A DNA stretch of 64,000 bases from Nematocida ironsii. Taxonomy: Eukaryota; Microsporidia. Positions 29,373 to 39,303 of the stretch are shown piece by piece. The stretch spans positions 45,315-109,314 of the forward strand of contig LTDK01000181.1 in NCBI GenBank assembly GCA_001642415.1, given 5' to 3'. The notes under the pieces were generated by a model. The model saw only the letters and a program-made list of their open reading frames with translations. It ran no database searches and was not told the DNA's origin. Both the position numbers and the translations under genes were made by a program. Each line of letters begins with the position of its first letter. Position 1 is the stretch's first letter.

Positions 29373-29837
29373 CTGTCCCAGAATAAATCTATTTTATATG
29401 ATATTTATTTTCTGCTATAATTACAATTTGTACATAAAAAATCCCTTCACACCAAGAAAAAGAAGTGAAGACTATTGAAATAAAACCAAGAAATTTAAAA
29501 TATTTAATTAAACCCCAGTGGATATAGCCATGCTAATCCAAACACATGGGACCAGAAGTGTATAACACAAATTAATCAAAAATCCCAGTAATAGAAGTAT
29601 TATAAAGTGCATGAAGAGACATATTTATTAATAAATCTGCTAATTAAGAAGGTACCCAGTGTAATTGTATAGATAAGCATTTTTGATCGGCGGGTGTACA
29701 GTAGAATCCTAGCTACTTCAAGTTATTACAGATGTATTTGACACCTATTGTAACTTCTGTTGTATATTTATGCATATTACCAGAGAATATATAAACAGAG
29801 TACTAGAAAATAAAATAATCCAAAATAATTTTTTAGA
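29373..29837. other. Intergenic region, nothing supported
   Basis: Convergent AT-rich spacer between the CLASP-like and kinesin genes. A GC-rich patch near 29686-29700 (ATCGGCGGGTG) is too short to call. Confidence 0.45.
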
Positions 29838-31169
29838 TTAATTTGGACTATGTATATTACCAGAGAAACCGCTTGACTTCTTTGAAGACTTACTACGGCT
29901 GCGGCTAGACCGCATTTCAATTCGAGACATTTTGAAAATACTGCGAAAGGGGGTTCCATCCAGCAGTCCCTTTTTTTGTTTTGTTACTTGAACGTGGACT
30001 GCATCCATCTCCTGTGGAGTCAGCGTATTTGTCATTTCTTTCTCTGCGCCCACCTTTAGGTATTTATAAATCATTTCATAAAGATTTGCAGATTGGGCAC
30101 CATTTTCTGGTTTTACCACGCCTTCAATTACTTCTTCTGCTGTTGTAGGAGTTAGTGCAGAGGGTTCTGATTGTGGCTCTGTAGGATTGGTGCACTCTTC
30201 AACAACAGTTCCTGTGTGTACTACAGCCGGACTGTTTACAGCAGCAACACAATCCACGAGTTGGCTCTTTGTTTTTATGCTCTGCAACTGTTCAGTTAAA
30301 TACGCTATCTTTTGATTAAGATCATTAATAATCTCATCCTTTGATTTAATAACAGGCCTCTCAGATGTTTTGATTCTTTTAAGCCTCTCTGCGAATTTTA
30401 TTGTAAGATGGTCAGATAGATCCATTACTGTACATATGCATATAATAGTTCCATAGCTAAGTGTATTCTGCAACAGTCGAGTTAGCTTTGACTCTCTATA
30501 CGATACGTGGTGAGTGTCTGTGTGCAGCTGGTCTATTACTTTACCTAGAGTGAGCAGACTCTTATTTATCATTAATCCTTCTTTTCTTCTGTCTAAATCC
30601 TCGGCCATTTTCTCATTCCCTGCCAAGTCAACTAAATTTATCGCCAGATTAATAGAATTCACCTCAATGACCGTGTGACTTCTACTGCTGGCTTGGTTAT
30701 GTTCTGTTTCTGACGTCTTTCTTTTCTTCATGATGGTTTTCAAAAGGCTTGTAATGTCCTCTCTTGTTTTAACGGTTACTTGTGTTTTGCTTATTACTTG
30801 CATTGTGTTACTCTCTTGAACAATTCGTATTGGTGTGCCAGTGAACAAGTCAGTTGCAACTTCATTGTATATTTCAATGCATCTGACAGACAGCACACCA
30901 TGCGAATTAAGTCTGTCCTCAAGAATTAACTCAGCAATTCCCGGTGTATTTTCACTTCCAAACATTGTGTATGTTTTACCACTTCCCGTTCTTCCGTATG
31001 TAAAGATCGTTGAAAAGGATATTTTATCCGTATGCTTTCGAATAAACTCAGTGTATATTTGCTGATTCGTATGATCAGAGAATACTTTGTCTGCATGCGG
31101 GCACGGTGCATCTGCTGAAGCAGGTGGTTTTATTCTGACTCCCACCACTACTCTATTGTTCTTGTTCAT
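29838..31169 (-). CDS. Kinesin with compact N-terminal motor
   Basis: Microtubule motor ATPase, 443 residues. Motor about 5-290: VGVRIKPP (strand 1), TIFTYGRTGSGKTYTMFG (P-loop), NQASSRSHTVIEV (switch I), LVDLAGNEK (switch II), NKSLLTLGKVIDQL (helix 4), and SKLTRLLQNTL. A neck and short coiled coil follow (about 290-320), then a Pro/Thr-rich tail with a basic Arg/Ser-rich end (RSSRSRSKSSKKSS). The motor is about 40 residues shorter than usual because several surface loops are cut down. ETEHNQASSRSHT resembles kinesin-7 (CENP-E), but the subfamily cannot be set by eye. Kinesins, separase, haspin and CLASP in this window form a reduced mitotic set. Confidence 0.9.
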   Translation of the reverse strand: MNKNNRVVVGVRIKPPASADAPCPHADKVFSDHTNQQIYTEFIRKHTDKISFSTIFTYGRTGSGKTYTMFGSENTPGIAELILEDRLNSHGVLSVRCIEIYNEVATDLFTGTPIRIVQESNTMQVISKTQVTVKTREDITSLLKTIMKKRKTSETEHNQASSRSHTVIEVNSINLAINLVDLAGNEKMAEDLDRRKEGLMINKSLLTLGKVIDQLHTDTHHVSYRESKLTRLLQNTLSYGTIICICTVMDLSDHLTIKFAERLKRIKTSERPVIKSKDEIINDLNQKIAYLTEQLQSIKTKSQLVDCVAAVNSPAVVHTGTVVEECTNPTEPQSEPSALTPTTAEEVIEGVVKPENGAQSANLYEMIYKYLKVGAEKEMTNTLTPQEMDAVHVQVTKQKKGLLDGTPFRSIFKMSRIEMRSSRSRSKSSKKSSGFSGNIHSPN

Positions 31170-31999
31170 ACAGTTTTCTGCTGGAGGGTTTTTAATCTAT
31201 CCTGCTGTATGATTAGTGCGTTATGAAACAAGTTTCTGTAAAGTGCAGCAGAACCAATCCATCGGTTAGAGATAGTCACAAACCAGTTATCTAATTTTAC
31301 TATGTGTATAATTCATGAATAACGGTTATTTATACTATAAATTATATTTTTATCTATAACTGCCAGGATCACATTTTCATTTTTAGAAGATCTGTAAACC
31401 ATAAATAATTTTTATTTTTATACCCCTGCAGATAATTATATCCAGACCAGCCAATTATCAGAAGATAAAAGATAATTTAGTCTTATTTATTTAACTGCAT
31501 GACTAACTAAATATACAACATACATCCTGAAAAAACTCGAAAAAACCCAAAACAGTGAATATATAATAATATATGAGTGTATATGTTATATAAACAGTAA
31601 AATATAACGTAATTTTAGGTTATTCACTAGTTTACTGTAGAATGAGTATATATTATATGTATATAGTATATTATACGGTATAACTAGCTATATTCTAAAA
31701 TTACATAAAAAGAGGTTTAATTACTACATGAAGTATACAGCAATATACTACAAGATATAATAGTACAATTAGATATAGTTAAATAATGATTACTTAATGA
31801 AATATAGTATAAGCACATGCCTATTATAGTATATGGTACAAAATCAAGCTTAATTATACGGCAGCGATAATTTTAATGCACTATCAGTGCAATTACATAA
31901 AAATACGATAATTACTGCAATTACAGCTATATTAAGATTTTGAAGAATTTCTAATTGTAAATAGAATCAAAATATTAATTATTTTTATTTCTGTGCTTT
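31170..31999. other. Long AT-rich divergent spacer
   Basis: About 830 bp, very AT-rich with TATA-like runs and no recognisable gene or RNA. Confidence 0.5.
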
Positions 32000-34084
32000 A
32001 TGTCTATAATGCATTATAGGATGATAAAGGAGTCAGAGACTACTGAAATAGAAGAGGAATCTGTGGTGTATACCCATTCTTATGCAATAAACGAAAACAA
32101 AGGGCAATTAATAGAAAGTGCAGGAGATTGCAAAACACTGCACCAAGCACTTCAGGACACTGCAAAGAGTCATGGGGACTTGAATTTCCTTGGGAGAATA
32201 AATGAAAAAGACAAGATAGAGTACATAACGTACAAAGAGACATTTATGTATTCAGAAGAAGTTGCATTATTTATTCTTTCTCACTCAAACACAGCAAGTG
32301 GATCTATGCCCATTGTTGGGATATGTTCAGAGAACAGGCCAGAGTGGATTATTACAGAGCATGCGACATATTTCTATAGTGGAATGAACTGTCCAATATA
32401 TGCATCTTTCGGGTGGAGTGCTATAAAGCACATAATAAATGAAACCAAAATGAACATGATATTCATTTCAGAGAAGAATACGGAGAAGATAGCAAGCAGT
32501 TTACAGAGCGAGTCAGCATCAGATGTTGCGCTTCCAAAGATATTTGTACTTATGGATCCCAAGATATCAGATAGTGCACATGACACACTGAGTAAGTTAG
32601 GAGTAGAAATGTACTATTTCTGGGATATTGTAGGCAAGTGTAAAAAGGTAAGTCAAGTAGGCGAGAAAGTATCAGACGCAGATGAGAGTGAGAAGGCATC
32701 CTCAACAAGGTTTAAAAAGGTAGAGAGGGACCAGGCAAAGTATAAAGAAGCCAAGAAGAGATTCACTGCCCCAGCACCAGAAACAGTTGCTACTATTTGC
32801 TATACAAGTGGAACTACGGGTGCTCCTAAAGGGGCAATGCTTATGCATAGGAATTTCCTGTCTGTAGTGGGGTCATTTATTCTTCTGTCAAAGCGGGGTG
32901 TATTCTTTGACATTAAACCAGGCAGGAGATACCTTTCATTCCTTCCACTTGCACATGTCTTTGAACGGATAGTAGAGTCTGCTCTACTTCTGAGCAAGTG
33001 TGAGATTGTATACTACAGAGGAAACCCAAAACAGCTACAGAAGGACTTTAGTATTGCACGTCCGCATTATTTTGTAGGTGTACCAAGAGTGTTTAACTCA
33101 GTCAAGACTGCAATTGAGATGAAAGCCAAAGAGAAGGGAAGAATTGCAAACTTTATCTTTAAGTACTCTCTGCTTATTTGTATGCTATGCAAGAACAGGA
33201 TACTTAGAGAACTATTTGGAAGAACAGTATTTAAAGCAATTAGGCAAACTTTCGGAAATAGCATTATATGCATGCTATCTGGGTCAGCCCCTCTTCTTCC
33301 ACAGACTGCATACTTTTTTGAGGCAATCTTCAACTGTCCTATGTTTGAGGGGTATGGCCAGACAGAGACAGCTGCAGGAAACATTACAACTGATATATTC
33401 ACAAATGAGAAGGGTGTTATTGGTGTTCCATTCCCATGCAATAAGATCAAGCTAGTATCTCGTCCAGAAACCAATGCATTTGCATCAAAGAACCAAGGAG
33501 AAATACTCATGCAGGGCCATTCCGTTTTCTATGGGTACTACAACCAGAAGAAACTAACCAGAGACTGTTTCTACCACCCACACGGATCTACTGCAGATGG
33601 CCCAGACAGTGCTATTTACAACACCGATGGGAAGAAGTGGATTAAAACAGGGGATATAGGAGAAATAACCCCAGATGGAAATCTAAGAATAATTGGCAGG
33701 AGTAAGGAGATCTTCAAATTATCACAAGGAGAGTACATTATCCCAGAAAAGATCGAAAATCTACTTCTTGCAGCTAAAATCAAAGGACTAGAAGACATCA
33801 CAATTGTAGGAGACAGTTCATGTGATTATGTAATTGGTATATGCATAGTCACAAAGAATTCCCCAGAAGTAGAAGATGCCATAAAACAAGCAATTCAAAA
33901 AGAAGGCCAGAGACTAGTACAAGCAGAAGAAATCATCAAGATAGAAATACCAAGAAAGTTCATCTTCACTGAGTCTCTCTTTACAATTGATAATGGCCTT
34001 CTCACACCCTCTGGCAAGAAAGTAAGGAAGAAGATCGTATCACTGTATAACAAACAGATTCAGAAGCTATACAACACTGTTTAA
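32000..34084 (+). CDS. Long-chain acyl-CoA synthetase (ACSL/FAA type)
   Basis: Activates fatty acids to acyl-CoA via an acyl-AMP, needed for phospholipid synthesis from host-derived fatty acids. The 694 residues match the eukaryotic ACSL length. AMP-binding motifs: YTSGTTGAPKGAM near residue 268, then RRYLSFLPLAHVFER (ACSL-specific), CMLSGSAPL, and YGQTETAAGNI. Also visible are KTGDIGEITPDGNLRIIGR and IFKLSQGEYIIPEKIENL, the fatty-acyl-CoA synthetase signature region. No membrane anchor or peroxisomal signal is evident. All catalytic segments appear intact. Start is the ATG at 32000; the next ATG is four codons in. Confidence 0.96.
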   Translation: MSIMHYRMIKESETTEIEEESVVYTHSYAINENKGQLIESAGDCKTLHQALQDTAKSHGDLNFLGRINEKDKIEYITYKETFMYSEEVALFILSHSNTASGSMPIVGICSENRPEWIITEHATYFYSGMNCPIYASFGWSAIKHIINETKMNMIFISEKNTEKIASSLQSESASDVALPKIFVLMDPKISDSAHDTLSKLGVEMYYFWDIVGKCKKVSQVGEKVSDADESEKASSTRFKKVERDQAKYKEAKKRFTAPAPETVATICYTSGTTGAPKGAMLMHRNFLSVVGSFILLSKRGVFFDIKPGRRYLSFLPLAHVFERIVESALLLSKCEIVYYRGNPKQLQKDFSIARPHYFVGVPRVFNSVKTAIEMKAKEKGRIANFIFKYSLLICMLCKNRILRELFGRTVFKAIRQTFGNSIICMLSGSAPLLPQTAYFFEAIFNCPMFEGYGQTETAAGNITTDIFTNEKGVIGVPFPCNKIKLVSRPETNAFASKNQGEILMQGHSVFYGYYNQKKLTRDCFYHPHGSTADGPDSAIYNTDGKKWIKTGDIGEITPDGNLRIIGRSKEIFKLSQGEYIIPEKIENLLLAAKIKGLEDITIVGDSSCDYVIGICIVTKNSPEVEDAIKQAIQKEGQRLVQAEEIIKIEIPRKFIFTESLFTIDNGLLTPSGKKVRKKIVSLYNKQIQKLYNTV

Positions 34085-34353
34085 TCACACAACCTGTCTA
34101 TGTGATAATAAATAAATTTCATCCAGGGACTGCACGTATTCTTATTTTATCATAAAAATACCGTTATTTCATAAAATATTCGAAAATAGAAACAGTTTAT
34201 TTTCAGGTTTAACAGTAAAAATCCGTTAATTTTTAAAATACGTTAATGTAAAAATTCATATAATCATAATTTTCACATATTAAACATAATGGTATCTCTA
34301 CTTAATTTATAATACGCCCTAAGAAGCTGTAAACTGATGGTTTATTAGATGGA

Positions 34354-36069
34354 TTACTTTATGATATCTGCAGAGTATGCAAACACAGGCATTGCCAATA
34401 AAAAGAACATACACAGTTCATTATAATGCAATGGAAGACCTCTCCTGTCAAATTCATATGGTGATATTGTATATATAAAACTACGTGGTTTTATACTGTT
34501 TGTCTTTAAGAACCTAATCGTGAATATGTGCAGTGTACTAAGTATCCTTCTCCTTATTATAGATGTAAGATACTTTGATTCAATATTAGACATATTCTGA
34601 CTATTCGTATTCTTATGTATTTTATGCTTTACTACATGAGTGATCCTCTTTGTAAGGATTATAAGCAAAGATTGAAGTATAGATATACGTAAACCATGAT
34701 ACTTCTCAAAATAATCAGAGAGTACGCCTGATTTACTGAATATTCCATCAGAGATTGTCCTAACAAGATAAAACTTATTATTAAATATCTTACTCTTCCT
34801 TAAATCATGTATGCTCATGAATTCCAGTGATAATTCAGTCATCCTGTGTATTTTCTTTGTTGGTATCTTCATTGGTAAGTGATTTACATTATTAGATGAC
34901 TTACTGTACTTATGTATGAGTAATTTATGGTACTCTTTATTCTCCTTAAGGAATATTTTAGGTAAGTCCATCCCGGATATATCCTTATACTCACATATTT
35001 TATTATATGCAAAGTCGTGTATTAATAAGTAAATGACTCTAATTGTGTTTATGTAGAATACACTCACAGTAAGAGAGTTCATTGCTTTATGGATGGATTC
35101 TTGCCGTGCTGGGGATATCATTAAAAATGCATTTTCTAGTTTTATTCTGTTATATATCTTGGTCTCATTATACTCTTTAATGATCTCTTTAATAATTCTT
35201 ATTACTTCATCATTATTTATGTACTTTATGAATGTTTTAAGTATATATTGTATATACTGCTTTGCATATTTAATTAAATTTATATCCATTGCTTGTGGTG
35301 AGCACATTTCAATATTTAATTTCTGATGGTCAGTGCATAAAAAAGGCATAACAGAAATATAACTGATTTTCTCTGTTTCTAGCATACTAATAGTTATTTC
35401 CCTCAGAATATCGTATTTAGAAGGTCTTTTTCTTTTCTTAAACCCACAGAAACAAGTAAAGTGAGTGAGCGTATCAAGAATATTCAGAAATTCAGTGTTT
35501 TGTTTAGATTTCTTGGGTTTAACTGATTTCTGTGGTAGTTCTGGTTTTGGATTCTTATCTTTTATGAGTATTGATATATTATTTATTCTTTTCTCTAATA
35601 ATTCTATTTCTTTAAGCCATTCTGGATTCTCTTTTGCTGCTTTTTCAGAGGATTTCAGTTGGTTTAAGACTATTTTCTCTTGTTGCATACATGCCAAGAA
35701 GTCTCTTTTATCTTTCTCTGCGTATTCTGTTAGTTCTTTTACAAAATTCGTAATTTGTATTTTAAGTGTATGTGCTTGTAATGTATCTTCTACTAATATT
35801 TGGTGCAAGAATTGGATACTTACTACATTACTGCATATATAATTAAACACTAATAACTTCCCAAACTTATCTGCTTCTACGGACTTTGGGTGTATTCCAG
35901 AAAGAACTGCCACTAACTTTCCCAGACTGATGATTTTTTTTCTGTGCTCTATAAAGAACTTCTGAATATTAGATCCATCTCTTGGGATGGAATCTGCTTG
36001 GCTTACAATATTTAATAATTCTCTAACGGTCTTTTTAATAAGCTCATTGCTAACTTGTTTTTCATTCAT
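34354..36069 (-). CDS. Unrecognised 571-aa helical protein
   Basis: No family recognised. The protein is Lys/Ile-rich and predominantly helical. It has a coiled-coil stretch (about 110-165), a Lys/Pro-rich linker (about 172-190, KPELPQKSVKPKKSKQN), a cysteine-containing segment followed by a basic patch (FTCFCGFKKRKRPSK), then a long helical C-terminal half. The last 20 residues are hydrophobic (LCMFFLLAMPVFAYSADII). No signal peptide or catalytic signature. Codon use resembles the neighbouring lineage genes more than the conserved ones. Tandem with NAD kinase on the same strand, 49 bp apart. Confidence 0.75.
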   Translation of the reverse strand: MNEKQVSNELIKKTVRELLNIVSQADSIPRDGSNIQKFFIEHRKKIISLGKLVAVLSGIHPKSVEADKFGKLLVFNYICSNVVSIQFLHQILVEDTLQAHTLKIQITNFVKELTEYAEKDKRDFLACMQQEKIVLNQLKSSEKAAKENPEWLKEIELLEKRINNISILIKDKNPKPELPQKSVKPKKSKQNTEFLNILDTLTHFTCFCGFKKRKRPSKYDILREITISMLETEKISYISVMPFLCTDHQKLNIEMCSPQAMDINLIKYAKQYIQYILKTFIKYINNDEVIRIIKEIIKEYNETKIYNRIKLENAFLMISPARQESIHKAMNSLTVSVFYINTIRVIYLLIHDFAYNKICEYKDISGMDLPKIFLKENKEYHKLLIHKYSKSSNNVNHLPMKIPTKKIHRMTELSLEFMSIHDLRKSKIFNNKFYLVRTISDGIFSKSGVLSDYFEKYHGLRISILQSLLIILTKRITHVVKHKIHKNTNSQNMSNIESKYLTSIIRRRILSTLHIFTIRFLKTNSIKPRSFIYTISPYEFDRRGLPLHYNELCMFFLLAMPVFAYSADIIK

Positions 36070-36118
36070 ATTGCTCCCTATAAAGAACTGAATTTATTTA
36101 GCTAATCTCGGGGTATTT

Positions 36119-37075
36119 TTACTCCTGGATTGCCTCCATGAAATCAGAGTGTATTCTGTCTGTAGTTACATCAGCAAAATAAACTGCCCCTTCTTTTCTG
36201 CCTTCAATTCTTAGTTCATAATCAGAGACGGAGAGACATCCATCTACTACTCCAAATACTAAATCATTCTCAATCCCATTCTTTACACGTATCTTACAAC
36301 TAGCAGATACAACAATAGGGGAAACTTTCTTATCTGCTGGACATACAAATGTAATAATAATGGCATCATCTATACTCCCGTGTATAACTGGTCCACCTGC
36401 AGATGAATTATACCCACTTGATCCTGTTGGTGTACTAATAATCACACCATCACATCTAATACATCTGTACACTGGCTTCTCATTAATTGAAATTGAAATA
36501 CTTCCTAAAAGTCCTTTTGTTTTTGTGTATACGTATATGTCATTTAAGAAATATACACTCTGGTTAATAAATAGTCTGTTTCTCTTAATTGTTCGATTTA
36601 TATATAATTCAAGTACCTTCTCCTGATTATTCTGGCTTATTGCATTTAATAGTTCATCTAAAAGAGCATCTCCTTCTTCTTGGATGTCTTTTTTTATATT
36701 GCACAGTCTTCCCTTTACCCCATAATCAAATGAGAATATAATTGGAGTACTTCTCCCATTTTCTAGTAATAAATCTGGGTTATTAGGTATACTACCACTA
36801 CTATGCATTGGCCAGGATATATCAAAGTCCATGTACTCTGCTTTTTCAAACCCATTATTCTTCCCGGTACATACTGAAAGAGTTTTCAGCACAGTTCCAT
36901 CCCCTAAAAAGGTTAAAATAACATTATACTGGAATAAATCCCATTTCTCCTGAGTTTCATATAAATATGCTATATCTACCACATCAACAGGACACATCCC
37001 TTCTATTTTAATTTTCAGACTATTTTCATGCATACACAGTTTTTCTCTATTACTAACAACGATTAGACATCTCAT
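36119..37075 (-). CDS. NAD kinase
   Basis: Makes NADP from NAD and ATP, the only route to NADP(H). The 318-residue protein has the diacylglycerol-kinase-like fold with LTFLGDGTVLK near residue 57 (family form GGDGT; the first Gly is Leu, the Asp is kept). IISTPTGSSGYNSSAGGPVIH near 225 is the NAD-binding signature, and a long beta region follows. Note also PMHSSGSIP, a family segment. NADPH produced here would supply the glutathione-reductase pair further right. Divergent from the next gene with a 33-bp spacer. Confidence 0.92.
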   Translation of the reverse strand: MRCLIVVSNREKLCMHENSLKIKIEGMCPVDVVDIAYLYETQEKWDLFQYNVILTFLGDGTVLKTLSVCTGKNNGFEKAEYMDFDISWPMHSSGSIPNNPDLLLENGRSTPIIFSFDYGVKGRLCNIKKDIQEEGDALLDELLNAISQNNQEKVLELYINRTIKRNRLFINQSVYFLNDIYVYTKTKGLLGSISISINEKPVYRCIRCDGVIISTPTGSSGYNSSAGGPVIHGSIDDAIIITFVCPADKKVSPIVVSASCKIRVKNGIENDLVFGVVDGCLSVSDYELRIEGRKEGAVYFADVTTDRIHSDFMEAIQE

Positions 37076-37108
37076 GGACTATAAAGGAAAGAATAAGAAA
37101 TATTTTTT

Positions 37109-37804
37109 ATGGCTTTACAAATTGCAAAACTAGAATCATTAAAGCTATCCCCAGAGAATACTCTACAGCATAATTATACCACAGATAAAAAACCCATGGA
37201 TATCTTATGGAGAGACATACAAGTACTTTCCAATGACAGAAGGTATACTGCAGCATATAAATGTACAACTGCACTTATGGATCTAGCACATAAATCCAAG
37301 AAACCAGAATTATTCAAAAGATGTCTCTTAATCCTCGCTAGACTTTCTGTAATTCTTTCATATTCTAATGCAGAGTCTTTATATAAAGATCTTATAAAGG
37401 AAGTATACACAGATATTTTTGTGTATAATGGCGTATACACGTACTCAATAGATACATTTAAAATTGCAAGTATAACTGACCATCCGTATAATTTTATATT
37501 CAATGAGTATCTGCTAAACATAAGAAAGTCAAAAAACAAAGACAAAGAAGAAATTCTATTCTATACACTCATACAAGTACACATCACAGGGAATAATCCA
37601 TGGGATCATAATTGTACAGCAGACTTATCCTGTCTTCCTGTACATATCAGAGAGAGGTATGTAGAGTATACAACAACCACATACCAACCACATGCACATA
37701 ACACATATAAACCCGATATAAGCCTGAGAATTCCTTATGTTAACCAACAAAATTCAAAAGAATTCGTAAATAATCATTCTCTCTACAGTAGTACCAATAA
37801 ATAA
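37109..37804 (+). CDS. Unrecognised protein divergent from NAD kinase
   Basis: No family recognised. The 231-residue soluble protein has a helical middle (about 30-160) with TPR-like spacing of aromatic and alanine residues (RRYTAAYKCTTALMDLAHKS). A Tyr/Thr/His-rich tail of about 60 residues follows (TTTYQPHAHNTYKPD). Its ATG directly follows a T-tract and it shares a 33-bp intergenic region with NAD kinase, so the two start sites must overlap. Confidence 0.75.
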   Translation: MALQIAKLESLKLSPENTLQHNYTTDKKPMDILWRDIQVLSNDRRYTAAYKCTTALMDLAHKSKKPELFKRCLLILARLSVILSYSNAESLYKDLIKEVYTDIFVYNGVYTYSIDTFKIASITDHPYNFIFNEYLLNIRKSKNKDKEEILFYTLIQVHITGNNPWDHNCTADLSCLPVHIRERYVEYTTTTYQPHAHNTYKPDISLRIPYVNQQNSKEFVNNHSLYSSTNK

Positions 37805-37838
37805 TCTAATTATAAATAACCCGAAACCTGAAATCTAT

Positions 37839-38555
37839 TTACTTCTCCGTGTATATAAGTCCATTCTTTGTGAATACATCATAATTTGATATAATCAGAA
37901 TAGATACGATCGTATACATAGTACAGTATAAATAATAAGAAATACCATAACGATCCTCCTCATCTGAAATTAATGACTTATTAAATACTTCTACTATATT
38001 CAACCTACGCTGAGCATATTTTGTATAATCTAGTCCTATAATCATAATTATAAGATTAATCAGTATAAAAATAATATTTATCCATTTAACCCATACACGT
38101 GTACATATAAAGAAGTATATCATTATAATAATACTACAAGTACATAATATTTCTATTATACACTGTACAATATGTGCAAATGTATTTAATAAGTTACTAA
38201 TAGGCTTTTCATACAGTATAGATCTATGACGTAATATACTGTATACGTATACAGGTATAGTAAACAGCATAATCACAGTACACATAACTATCCCAGTTAT
38301 TTTAATCGTATAAAACTCATTTAATGATTCACTATCCTTACCCAGTAATAAGAATATTATGCTTAGTACTGTAAAATTAGAATAAAACAACAAGTACCAT
38401 ATCTGGAATGGTATTATTATTAAAGAATACATTGATTGTAATCTACTTATACTATTCCTGTATATTTTTACTATTAAATTATTCTGATTTTCTGAGTTAT
38501 TTTGGGTTGTATTATGTTCTATATTATTAATACTAGAATATTCAGTATTATCCAT
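37839..38555 (-). CDS. Unrecognised multi-TM protein with Asn-rich N-terminus
   Basis: No family recognised. The 238-residue protein has an Asn-rich N-terminus (about 1-28) and five to six hydrophobic segments (about 43-72, 84-108, 125-150, 155-173, 205-222). A charged loop of about 25 residues precedes the last one. There is no signal peptide. The plan resembles the genes at 9078-9932 and 52820-53542. The 3' end is preceded by a dispersed AACCCGAAA motif at 37816. Confidence 0.7.
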   Translation of the reverse strand: MDNTEYSSINNIEHNTTQNNSENQNNLIVKIYRNSISRLQSMYSLIIIPFQIWYLLFYSNFTVLSIIFLLLGKDSESLNEFYTIKITGIVMCTVIMLFTIPVYVYSILRHRSILYEKPISNLLNTFAHIVQCIIEILCTCSIIIMIYFFICTRVWVKWINIIFILINLIIMIIGLDYTKYAQRRLNIVEVFNKSLISDEEDRYGISYYLYCTMYTIVSILIISNYDVFTKNGLIYTEK

Positions 38556-38731
38556 AAAAATATTTCAAATTCATTCTTCTTATATACATATTATAATTAT
38601 CAAAATGATAAGGTTATTAATAAAATAAGAATTATTAAAACTATATAAGCATAAAAACAATTACATAATATATAATAAGTTATATACAATTTCATATGAA
38701 GAGTATTTTATGAGTAAATAAATATTTTTTT

Positions 38732-39040
38732 ATGAAGGAGAGAAAACCAAATTTTATACGAGAAATACGTATGCTTATGTACTCACTTGGAGACACGACA
38801 AATCCAAGACTTGATTCAGCCACTGTGATACATGATTATTTATGCCATTATTTAACGAATATTTTAAAGAAGGCCAAAAACGTATCTAAGTCAAGGGGAA
38901 GGACCAAGACGGATGATCTTATGTATACGATAAAAAGAGACAGAAGGAAGTATACGAGAGCAAAAGAACTATTAGTAACAAATGAAGAATTAAAGAAAGC
39001 TAGGAAACCATTTGAGTATGATGCAATTGAGAAGGAATAA
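38732..39040 (+). CDS. TAF13: TAF13 histone-fold subunit of TFIID
   Basis: TAF13 pairs with TAF11 in TFIID. The 102-residue protein is essentially the histone fold alone. Starting residues FIREIRMLMYSLGDTTNP match the family's LRxMMYGFGD..NP. The following helix (DYLCHYLTNILKKA), then IKRDRRKYTRAKELLVTNEELKKARK, are almost colinear with animal TAF13. The ATG follows a run of seven T residues, the usual start context here. The gene lies just before the GTATA-rich spacer and PDH E1-beta. Confidence 0.92.
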   Translation: MKERKPNFIREIRMLMYSLGDTTNPRLDSATVIHDYLCHYLTNILKKAKNVSKSRGRTKTDDLMYTIKRDRRKYTRAKELLVTNEELKKARKPFEYDAIEKE

Positions 39041-39049
39041 GCAAGTATA

Positions 39050-39245
39050 AGGAACGGGGTATATCTGGGTATACAGTAATAAATATAAGTGAGTGTATAA
39101 GTAAGTATAAGTGTATATAAGTACAGGTATAAGTAGTGTATGTGGTATATGTATATGTGAGTAGTATAAGTATATAAGTACAGGTATATGTGTATAGGTA
39201 TGTATAAGTAAGTGCGTATATGTGTATTATTATATGTGTACTAGT
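39050..39245. repeat. GTATAAGTA-type simple-sequence tract
   Basis: About 195 bp of imperfect alternating purine-pyrimidine sequence made of short units such as GTATAAGTA, GTATATGTG and AGTACAGGT, between TAF13 and PDH E1-beta. The strong strand asymmetry creates a spurious antisense open frame. The tract is followed by ATAACCCGATAT at 39245. Confidence 0.75.
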
Positions 39246-39303
39246 ATAACCCGATATAACCTTAAATTTAATTACATATATAAGGTAAATTGTGTTTATT
39301 TTC